Positions 1 to 6,680 of a stretch of DNA of 64,000 nucleotides are shown in pieces. The DNA is from Xanthomonas campestris pv. badrii (GTDB lineage: Bacteria > Pseudomonadota > Gammaproteobacteria > Xanthomonadales > Xanthomonadaceae). The position numbers and the translations under genes are program-made. Each line of letters begins with the position of its first letter. Position 1 is the first letter of the stretch. Location of the stretch: positions 2,542,001-2,606,000 of the forward strand of contig NZ_CP051651.1 in NCBI RefSeq assembly GCF_012848175.1, read 5' to 3'. The notes beneath the pieces are model-generated. The model did no database searches. It was not told the origin of the DNA and saw nothing but the letters and a program-made list of their open reading frames with translations.

Positions 1-545
1 GCGTCAAAAAGATAGACGCTGTAAGAGGGGCCGCCATAATTACCCTCTTTACCAGACCAAAGCACTAAATCCTCATGCCCATCGCCATTGATGTCGGTCA
101 GAATGATTGAGTGACGATTCTTCTTGTAAGTGTCGTCTAGCGGACCATGATAGAACGTGGAATCACTATCCACGTACAATGCCTCAGGCTCCAATGCAAT
201 CTGCTTGGCTCCGGGGAATGTCACCTCCACGACTGGCGAACGGTTACATAGCATGATCCCTGGACTATCTTCGCTACAGCCCTGCGACTTGATTGAAATA
301 GCAATACCACCGATATCTGCATTTACCTCGCCTTGGTCGTTGAGCTTGGCACTGACAGCAGATGGCATTTTCAAGTCCTTTTGCGGAGAGGATTCAGGCT
401 TTTTGCCAGTTTGATCTTGGGCGGATAATTTCGCCCCGTCAGCCTCTGCGGACGGAGTATTGCCTGGACTGCACGCTGTGATCGAGATGACGCAAGCTAA
501 ATACAGCGCCGCCACGACCGCTCTTACTAGTGTACGTTCCACCAT
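1..545 (-). CDS. FG-GAP/VCBS-like lipoprotein, likely T4SS immunity protein (partial)
   Basis: The frame is open from an ATG at 545 to the window edge (about 181 residues seen; the C-terminus is missing). The N-terminus is a hydrophobic signal with a lipobox ITAC, Cys25, so an envelope lipoprotein is expected. Near residues 150-158 the motif DINGDGHED is a Dx[DN]xDG calcium loop typical of FG-GAP/VCBS beta-propeller repeats. A lipoprotein of this type is known in Xanthomonas citri (XAC2610) as the immunity protein of a secreted lysozyme-like effector, next to a DUF4189 gene downstream of virB6. The context here is the same: it follows a DUF4189 gene and a virB6-like gene. Immunity function is therefore an inference from context and fold. 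If it holds, the cognate effector gene should lie just outside the window to the left. Confidence 0.75.
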   Translation of the reverse strand, partial: MVERTLVRAVVAALYLACVISITACSPGNTPSAEADGAKLSAQDQTGKKPESSPQKDLKMPSAVSAKLNDQGEVNADIGGIAISIKSQGCSEDSPGIMLCNRSPVVEVTFPGAKQIALEPEALYVDSDSTFYHGPLDDTYKKNRHSIILTDINGDGHEDLVLWSGKEGNYGGPSYSVYLFD

Positions 546-653
546 AGAAAATCCTTCCAATTCAAATCAATATTTCTTAAATACCGGCTCCGAACAAATT
601 GTACCCGCCTCTCGGTTCGCGACACTTTGCTAGCGGCATTTATGACAGAAAAA

Positions 654-1142
654 TCAGAACTTCCTAAAGATGGGATCGCTGCAAGTTGACATTGCAATTT
701 TACAATCCCCTCCCGAATTCTTCTCGCAAGTTTTCGTTGCTCTGGATTCCACATCATTCAAGGATGGGCCTCCAGTTATCGCCCCCTTACCACGACTAGA
801 AGCAGGCGACGCGATGGCAGCACACTGATTATGAAAAGTCAACGCGATAGTACATTGCATGCCAGCCAATTTTTGGCAGTTTTGCAGGGCGGCATCTTCA
901 GCCTCTTTGCTAGTGAGACGCCCCTTAGTGTAACCAGCATCACCATTGTCGGCGATGGCAATGGCACCCCATGTTTTTATCCACTCACCCGTAGGCCGCG
1001 GTGGCGGAGCAGGAATGTCTCCTCTTGACGTCCCAGAATCAGGCCCGCATTGTGGACTGCCAGGCGCAACACCAACTGGACACGCCGTTTGCGCAAACGC
1101 GAATACAGGAATAACCGCCAATAATAAAATAATTTTACGCAT
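654..1142 (-). CDS. DUF4189 secreted protein, copy 2
   Basis: 162 residues starting at ATG 1142, one base after the stop of the truncated virB6 (TAA-A-ATG), so the two are probably translationally coupled. A longer upstream in-frame start would overlap virB6' and lacks a reason to be used. There is a signal peptide (MRKIILLLAVIPVFAFA, cleavage before QTAC), a Pro-rich linker, then the DUF4189 core beginning PTGEWIKTWGAIAIAD with several paired Cys. It is a paralogue of the gene at 4152-4637, sharing PTGEWIKTWGAIA and the C-terminal CSDP-F-K pattern. The function of DUF4189 is not established; a periplasmic role linked to the secretion system or its effectors is inferred only from repeated co-location. 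Confidence 0.8.
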   Translation of the reverse strand: MRKIILLLAVIPVFAFAQTACPVGVAPGSPQCGPDSGTSRGDIPAPPPRPTGEWIKTWGAIAIADNGDAGYTKGRLTSKEAEDAALQNCQKLAGMQCTIALTFHNQCAAIASPASSRGKGAITGGPSLNDVESRATKTCEKNSGGDCKIAMSTCSDPIFRKF

Positions 1143-1143
1143 T

Positions 1144-2049
1144 TTAGCCCCGCTGCCTGTCGACGTTATTAGCGTTTCCCATTTTACCGCTTGCGGTCTG
1201 GCTAGAGTTGGACTCATCGCCCGAAACTCGTCCACTCACTTGAGGGACAGGAGTAATTTCAGAACGTTGATTATCCCTAGCCGGCGCCCCAGGCTCATAA
1301 GGCCGCCCAGCCCCCGGCGACTGGCCCGCACGATCCAACTGCCCAAGCGCCGAGTATGCCGTGAACTGGCCGAGCGTGCCCTGGAAGAAGGCGGCAGCCA
1401 TGGGTGGTGCGGTGATGATCAAGGTCGTTAACACCAGTCCTAACCCTCCCTGCTGTAGCGCCATGCTGCTAATGCCTTCGCCGGTGAACCCATTCATCGC
1501 CCACTTCGCGACGAACGCCGCGTCCAATGCGCCGACCACCTTGGTCGCCAAACCCACCGTGAAGGTCAAAACAGACAACGAAAACACATTACCCAGCCCG
1601 TATAGGAGCCATTTGCTGAACAACGACTTCGTCGCCTGGAACAGCAGACACAGGATGAACAGTGGCCCAAAGCCCACCACCAGCGCCATTGCCAGTTTGT
1701 TCAGCGGCAGCATGGAGCCTGCGACTACACCTGGCCCTGCCATGCCGATGCCGGTGAACCAACGGGCCCTGTCTTTTTCATCCTTGCCTTCTTCATCGCC
1801 ACCCGTCTTGATCTGATCCAATGCGGACATCGCGACCTGCATCAGCATCAGATTCTTGTCGATTGCCTCGTAGGGGCTCTTTGAACTGCCCGTCACTGTC
1901 CGGATGATCGCCGAGCTGATCCCGTCTGTTAGCGTCCAATACAGCCGCGGCGAGCCTTGTGCCATGCTGGTTGCCAACCCGATGATCAGCGCCGCCCGCA
2001 GCGCCGTCACCACCAGACCCATCGCCGCTTCTCGCGACTGGCCGGTCAC
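1144..2049 (-). pseudogene. N-terminally truncated virB6 duplicate
   Basis: This 301-codon frame matches the complete virB6 at 4680-5768 from its residue ~60 (GYR-VTGQSREAAMG) to the C-terminal tail, including the hydrophobic segments and the hydrophilic tail. About 60 N-terminal residues are missing: homology starts abruptly at the GYR codons around 2060, directly downstream of a hairpin that follows the effector gene. The only early start is a GTG at 2049. The frame is otherwise intact with no stop, so a shortened membrane protein could still be made. Divergence from the full copy is moderate, with long nearly identical stretches (about 1973-2021 versus 5510-5558). I read it as a duplication remnant. 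It could alternatively be a functional alternative VirB6, as second virB6-like genes are reported in Xanthomonas vir loci. Confidence 0.7.
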
Positions 2050-2077
2050 GATGCGGTAGCCTGGATGAAGTTCGAAG

Positions 2078-2107
2078 AAGCCGAGATTGCCTCAGTAACC
2101 TCGGCTT
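2078..2107 (-). terminator. hairpin after effector gene (possible terminator)
   Basis: Perfect 8-bp inverted repeat AAGCCGAG / CTCGGCTT with a 14-nt loop, located between the effector stop (2144) and the truncated virB6. The following T-tract is poor, so termination may be partial. It also sits exactly at the junction where virB6 homology begins. Confidence 0.4.
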
Positions 2108-2143
2108 CTCATCAATCGGGTCAAACCAAGACACGAGACGCTG

Positions 2144-3493
2144 CTACATCAACATCGTAGGAGAAGTCGTTTGCTGTACCTGCCCCTGGACTTGCGTTGC
2201 CTGACGCTGGCTTTCCTCAGCCAGCTGTCGGCTACTGTGTTCGAGCGACTGTCCTTGCGCCTGCTCGCGGTCAATAAAGACGCGACGCATTGAAGGGTCA
2301 CTCAGTTCGCCCTGGACTGCAAAAAAACCGTCGCCGCTCTTGTTGGGAAGGATATGGTCGATGCGTTGCAGACCACTGACTTTGGACTCGAACACGATCT
2401 GTCCAGCTGCTTGCTCAAGTTCCTTGCGGTTAGAAAAACCACCGCGATCGCCCAAGGCCTCCAACTTACCGACTGCGCCGGTATACATCGCATTGTCTGG
2501 ATGACGAGGGTCGGATAGCAAGGGGCTGGATGCTGCTGCTGCCTGTGCCGGCGCAGCAGGCGCGGCGCTCTGCTCGGCTTGCTTCGCCGTTTGCTGCGAC
2601 AGCGCCTGAGCCAACGCCGCCTGCGTCTGGTAACCCACCACACCATCGACCTGCAAGCCATGCCCGCGCTGAAATTGTTCAACCGCGTATTTGGTGTTGC
2701 AGCCGAAGTCACCATCGGCTTGTAGCGGTGTGCCGTCGCGGCCGGCGGCACCTAGCTGGGCAAGTTGACCTTGCAGCTGCTTCACCGATTCACCGCGCTC
2801 GCCCTGTTCTAGCTTGCCGTCGTGAGATGATGGAGACCGTTGGGGTCCAGACGACTTACCCTGCGCAGGTAGGCGACCTTCAGTTAAGCCAATTAGATCG
2901 TGTTTCTCCTCAAGCGCTCGATCACGCAGCGAATCCCATTGAGTAGGAGAACTTTTGAACAACGTTTTGGTATGAGAGTACTTGTAGTCTTGCAATGCCT
3001 CAATAACCTGCTTATCTGACAAATCAGACAATTGATAACTGCCGCCGAACTTTTCCTCCAGTCCTTTTCGAAACAATGATGGCGTCAAGGTGCGATACTG
3101 CACCGACGTGCTCCAAATAGCGTCCTGGACAGCAGCTCCACGATCACTTAGATCTAGCCCGCCAGCTTTTAAAGCCGCAACTTGCTTATCGTAATGTGTG
3201 CTCTTGATAAAATCATGCTGATCACGGCCGAACGCAGCATCAGTGCGCGCAAGCTGAATCCACTTCGCATCAAAAGCATCCGTCGCAGGAGATAGTCCTG
3301 CAAACTCATCTGCATAGCGTGATTGATTCAAATATTCTCGCAGTGTGCCTGATTTAGAGGAAAGCTGATAAGCCCCATAAGAAACACCACCATGGTCTCC
3401 TTTACCTGTAGAAATGGTTTCAACACCGCGCCGACCACTTTCATGTCGCGCAGATGTCATACCCAAATGCCATCCATCCATAGTTGCCATCAT
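2144..3493 (-). CDS. X-T4SS effector: lysozyme-like domain + PG-binding domain + XVIPCD
   Basis: About 449 residues. An N-terminal lysozyme-like domain (about 1-200) carries Glu in ARHESG near residue 18 and a conserved GGVSYGAYQLSS stretch, as in muralytic enzymes. A PG_binding_1 domain follows (about 230-297; GERGESVKQLQ, DGDFGCNT, VDGVVGYQTQ). After an Ala/Gln-rich linker comes a C-terminal XVIPCD-type region (about 326-430) with the family hallmarks DPRHPDNAMY, RIDHI, FFAVQGELSDP and a Gln-rich end. XVIPCD is the signal by which antibacterial effectors dock on VirD4 in Xanthomonas. The likely role is cell-wall degradation in rival bacteria after T4SS injection. ATG 3493 or 3490 is preferred because GAGG lies 4-7 nt upstream. 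The gene follows an LprI-like lipoprotein by 42 nt, which is probably its immunity partner. Confidence 0.88.
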   Translation of the reverse strand: MMATMDGWHLGMTSARHESGRRGVETISTGKGDHGGVSYGAYQLSSKSGTLREYLNQSRYADEFAGLSPATDAFDAKWIQLARTDAAFGRDQHDFIKSTHYDKQVAALKAGGLDLSDRGAAVQDAIWSTSVQYRTLTPSLFRKGLEEKFGGSYQLSDLSDKQVIEALQDYKYSHTKTLFKSSPTQWDSLRDRALEEKHDLIGLTEGRLPAQGKSSGPQRSPSSHDGKLEQGERGESVKQLQGQLAQLGAAGRDGTPLQADGDFGCNTKYAVEQFQRGHGLQVDGVVGYQTQAALAQALSQQTAKQAEQSAAPAAPAQAAAASSPLLSDPRHPDNAMYTGAVGKLEALGDRGGFSNRKELEQAAGQIVFESKVSGLQRIDHILPNKSGDGFFAVQGELSDPSMRRVFIDREQAQGQSLEHSSRQLAEESQRQATQVQGQVQQTTSPTMLM

Positions 3494-3535
3494 CAAACCT
3501 CGCAGTTGACCAGCTTATTATAAAAATCCGAGTAA

Positions 3536-4126
3536 CTAGCGCTCCTCCAGTTCTTCGGCGCGCTGCGCGGTTGCATTCAATTCACAAGAGCTGTCTTCCA
3601 ACTCTTCCGCCTGCCCACCACCAAGTGCACCATTTGATTTGCAAAGCGTATAACGCCACTTTATCCAATCGCGCTCCTCCTGCTTAAGCCCATCCTTCTT
3701 TTCTGCCGGCCAGTTTTTCAGCAAGCGCTTATAAGCTGCATTCAGCCGAGCGTCCTGATAGGCATATTCCTGACCATTGCAATCAATCAACGCCGGCATG
3801 ACGGCATCTGCACGTTTAACGCACTGGATGTATGAAGATCGCAATTTTATATTTTTAGCCAGGTCGCCACGTTGCTTTTGCTGATCGCTATTGAGCACCT
3901 GCTCCAATAGCTGATCTTGCTCACGGGCAATACGCTTTTGCTCGTCCGTGGTGCTATCAGCGCCTTGAGCATTATTTGCGGATGCATCTAAATTTTGCTC
4001 CAGCTTTTGAGGGGGGCTGGAAATTTCCTCAGCCACTTCCGAGATCGACTTTTGCTTGCAAGCCGCCAAGAGTAAAAAAACAGCTCCAGCGAAGACTAGA
4101 CTTATATTTTTAAGAAAAATCGGCAT
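3536..4126 (-). CDS. LprI-like (DUF1311) lipoprotein, likely immunity protein
   Basis: 196 residues with a lipoprotein signal (lipobox LAAC, Cys23), a charged coiled region (about 30-95), and a C-terminal LprI/DUF1311-type domain with CNGQEYAYQDARLNAAYKRL and a WIKWRYTLC segment. LprI-family proteins are known lysozyme inhibitors. The position, directly upstream of a muralytic XVIPCD effector in the same transcription unit, fits an outer-membrane or periplasmic immunity protein that stops self-killing. The family assignment rests on the visible DUF1311 pattern; specificity for the neighbouring effector is inferred. The sequence is visibly AT-richer than the core vir genes, as often seen in exchanged effector/immunity pairs. 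Confidence 0.8.
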   Translation of the reverse strand: MPIFLKNISLVFAGAVFLLLAACKQKSISEVAEEISSPPQKLEQNLDASANNAQGADSTTDEQKRIAREQDQLLEQVLNSDQQKQRGDLAKNIKLRSSYIQCVKRADAVMPALIDCNGQEYAYQDARLNAAYKRLLKNWPAEKKDGLKQEERDWIKWRYTLCKSNGALGGGQAEELEDSSCELNATAQRAEELEER

Positions 4127-4151
4127 CAGAACCCCGACAAGTTAGGTCAAG

Positions 4152-4637
4152 CTAATACTTTTTAAAGAAAGGATCTGAACAATCAGTACCTCTAACCACG
4201 CATTTGGCACCAGACGCTTCCGCGCATTTCTGCAATGCAGAACGTTGAGCCATTTCCTTAGTGGCTGCACTAATAATTTTCCCGCCAGTCCGCCCTTTAG
4301 CAGCTTGCACTACCGCGACACATTGATTTTTGTAGGTAAAGTTAACTTCACAATCAGAGTTTCCAAAATCCTTACAAATTTTAATCGCCTCTGCCTTTGC
4401 ATCTTCTTCAGAAAACTTCCCTGTACTACTTCCAATATCACCGTTATTGGAGCTAGCAATTGCACCCCACGTTTTAATCCATTCCCCAGTGGGTTGGGAT
4501 GGAGCATTTTGAGGCTTCATCTCCGGCGTGTCGGGGATGCACTGAATACTACCCATCTGGGTACCGACCGGGCATCTAGTCTGACCTAAGACAACGAAAG
4601 GAAAGGCCAGCACAATGACTGCCATATATATCTTCAT
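4152..4637 (-). CDS. DUF4189 secreted protein, copy 1
   Basis: 161 residues from ATG 4637, which starts a clear signal peptide (MKIYMAVIVLAFPFVVLG, mature QTRCPVG). The DUF4189 core starts at PTGEWIKTWGAIA and contains spaced Cys pairs suggesting disulfides in the periplasm. It lies between virB6 (42 nt downstream of its stop) and the LprI-like lipoprotein, mirroring the second copy at 654-1142. The two paralogues have diverged strongly outside the core. This copy is AT-rich compared with virB4 or virB11. Function is unknown; co-duplication with virB6 suggests a part in secretion or in handling effectors. Confidence 0.8.
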   Translation of the reverse strand: MKIYMAVIVLAFPFVVLGQTRCPVGTQMGSIQCIPDTPEMKPQNAPSQPTGEWIKTWGAIASSNNGDIGSSTGKFSEEDAKAEAIKICKDFGNSDCEVNFTYKNQCVAVVQAAKGRTGGKIISAATKEMAQRSALQKCAEASGAKCVVRGTDCSDPFFKKY

Positions 4638-4679
4638 AACTAACCAACTCCAGCTATACAAATCAAAGCGCTAGGAGGA

Positions 4680-5768
4680 CTATGAATTTGCCTTACCAAA
4701 TCTACCTGTTGAGACAGGGCCAGAATCATTATTTGCATAGTGAGGCTGCCTTGAACCCTGTGTTGACGAAGGGTTGTATTGGCCTTCAGATTCCCGATTA
4801 TCACGAGCCGGCGGATGCATCTGTGCATTCGGCCCTTGCCTATTAGCGTTAGACGCCGCATCCGACGAGCCCAACGAGCCAACCGCCGAGTACGGGACGA
4901 ACTGGCCGAGTGTACCCTGGAAGAACGCCGCCGCCATCGGTGGTGCGGTAAGGATCAATGTCGTCAACACCAAGCCCACTCCTCCCTGCTGCAGCGCCAT
5001 GCTGCTAATGCCTTCGCCATTACCACCGTTAAGGGCCCATTGCGCGAGAAACGCAACACCTACCGCACCCACGACCTTGGTTGCCAAGCTAACCGTAAAC
5101 GTCAGCACCGACAACGAGAACATGGTGCCCAACCCGTATAGCAGCCACTTGCTGAACAATGACTTCGTAGCCTGGAACAGCAAGCACAAGATGAACAACG
5201 GCCCGAAACCGACCACCAGCGCCATCGCCAACTTGTTCAATAGCAGCATTGAGCCCGCAACGACTCCAGGTCCGGCCATGCCGATGCCCGTGAACCAACG
5301 CGCACGGTTCTTGGCGTCTTCGCTTTCTTTATCACCGCCAGTCTTGATCTGATCAAGCCCAGCCAGCGCCATCTGCATCAGCATCAAGTTTTGATCGATC
5401 GCCTTGTAGGGGCTGTCCGAGTCCCCGGTGACTGTCTTGGTGATCGCCGAGCTAATCCCGTCGGTCAGGGTCCAATACAGTTGCGGCGAGCCCTTGGCCA
5501 TACTCGTCGCCAACCCGATGATCAGCGCCGCCCGCAGCGCCGTCACCACCAGACCCATTGCTGCCTCGCGCGATTGTCCTGTGACGACACGGTAGCCCTG
5601 GATGAAAATCCACAGCGTCAACACCGTTAGTGCCACCATGCCGACCCAAGCCGTCGTCCGCTGCAGCAATTCCCACTGAAAAATGGAGATTTCGTCGCGA
5701 AGGTAGTCATTGATGAGACGAAAAAATTCGTAGTTGGCAATATTCGTCAGTAAGTCACTGATATTCAT
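4680..5768 (-). CDS. virB6: VirB6 inner-membrane channel protein
   Basis: 362 residues starting MNISDLLTNIANYEFF. It has multiple hydrophobic segments: one near 40-60 (TAWVGMVALTVLTLWIF), then clusters at about 75-95, 165-230 and 240-285. A polar Gly/Ser/Asn-rich tail follows. This is the VirB6/TrbL architecture: the polytopic inner-membrane component of the secretion channel. The segment ALRAALIIGLATSMA is nearly identical to the truncated second copy at 1144-2049. It lies downstream of virB5 with a 95-nt gap and upstream of DUF4189. Conserved VirB6 features and gene order make the call secure. Confidence 0.92.
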   Translation of the reverse strand: MNISDLLTNIANYEFFRLINDYLRDEISIFQWELLQRTTAWVGMVALTVLTLWIFIQGYRVVTGQSREAAMGLVVTALRAALIIGLATSMAKGSPQLYWTLTDGISSAITKTVTGDSDSPYKAIDQNLMLMQMALAGLDQIKTGGDKESEDAKNRARWFTGIGMAGPGVVAGSMLLLNKLAMALVVGFGPLFILCLLFQATKSLFSKWLLYGLGTMFSLSVLTFTVSLATKVVGAVGVAFLAQWALNGGNGEGISSMALQQGGVGLVLTTLILTAPPMAAAFFQGTLGQFVPYSAVGSLGSSDAASNANRQGPNAQMHPPARDNRESEGQYNPSSTQGSRQPHYANNDSGPVSTGRFGKANS

Positions 5769-5863
5769 AAGTCATCACATCCACTGAGACGGCTGCGCCG
5801 TAGGGCAACTACTGCCCGAGTTGAGTCCATTGCAATACACGCGTCCACCACAGTGAGTGCGCC

Positions 5864-6610
5864 TTAATCCTTATCGATCATCAGTGGCTTGTATCCATCA
5901 GGCTCCTTGCTCCTGATGGCCTCAAACGCGCCCTTCATCGCCAGACCAGCAACGGCCGTCTTGCCAAGGCTCATCAAGTCGCCGGTAATCTGGGACCACC
6001 AAGAGGACTCACCGTCGGGTTCGGGCGGCTTGGTGCCGCTCATCGCCGCTAATGCCGCTCCCGTCTGCTTGTCGGTGAGATATGCGAGGCGCTTGTCGTA
6101 AGCGAACATGGCCGACTCCATTTGCTGACGGTCGATATCCATCATCGCCTTCAGCGCCAGCAGTTTGTTGGTGTTGCTCTCAAGCTCGCCGATCTTCTGG
6201 TCGCCGATCTTCTTGCGCTCTTCTTCGATCGTACGCAGGCGTTCCAGGCGTTTGGTGGTGATCTCGTTCATCGCCACCATGTAGTTGTACTGGGCGTTGC
6301 GTGTGCGTTGGGTCATCTCGCAGACCTGCTTCTGCACACTGGACACCGGCGTACCGGACGTGGACGCCGAGCACGCGCTCACACCGAAGTCGTCGGGGAT
6401 CTTCTTCAGCGCCTCCTTTGGCTTCTCAACTTCCTTACCGCTGGATTCCTTACCATCGCCATTCTTGATGGTCTGGTTCTTGCGGATCTGCTCGACTTTC
6501 TCGTTGAGATCCTTGTCCACCACCTCCCACTGCGCACTGGCCGCTCCCGCCATGCTGAGCAGCACCAGTCCCATGAAGAGCTGGGAAAAATGTCTGAACG
6601 TGATTGCCAT
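5864..6610 (-). CDS. virB5: VirB5-like periplasmic minor pilus protein
   Basis: 248 residues from ATG 6610, preferred over an in-frame start at 6745 because it opens a signal peptide (MAITFRHFSQLFMGLVLLS..ASAQWEV), has GGAGG about 11 nt upstream, and avoids overlap with virB4. The mature protein is largely helical and charged, with a coiled-coil-like stretch (RLERLRTIEEERKKIGDQKI), as in VirB5/TrbJ pilus-tip proteins. It sits at the usual VirB5 position between virB4 and virB6. Sequence conservation in this family is low, so the name depends partly on position and architecture. Confidence 0.75.
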   Translation of the reverse strand: MAITFRHFSQLFMGLVLLSMAGAASAQWEVVDKDLNEKVEQIRKNQTIKNGDGKESSGKEVEKPKEALKKIPDDFGVSACSASTSGTPVSSVQKQVCEMTQRTRNAQYNYMVAMNEITTKRLERLRTIEEERKKIGDQKIGELESNTNKLLALKAMMDIDRQQMESAMFAYDKRLAYLTDKQTGAALAAMSGTKPPEPDGESSWWSQITGDLMSLGKTAVAGLAMKGAFEAIRSKEPDGYKPLMIDKD

Positions 6611-6680
6611 GGTGTTCTTCGCCTCCTGTGACACAGATGAAGTTGGTGCGGAATGAAACGACTGCGGATGAGTGGATTGC

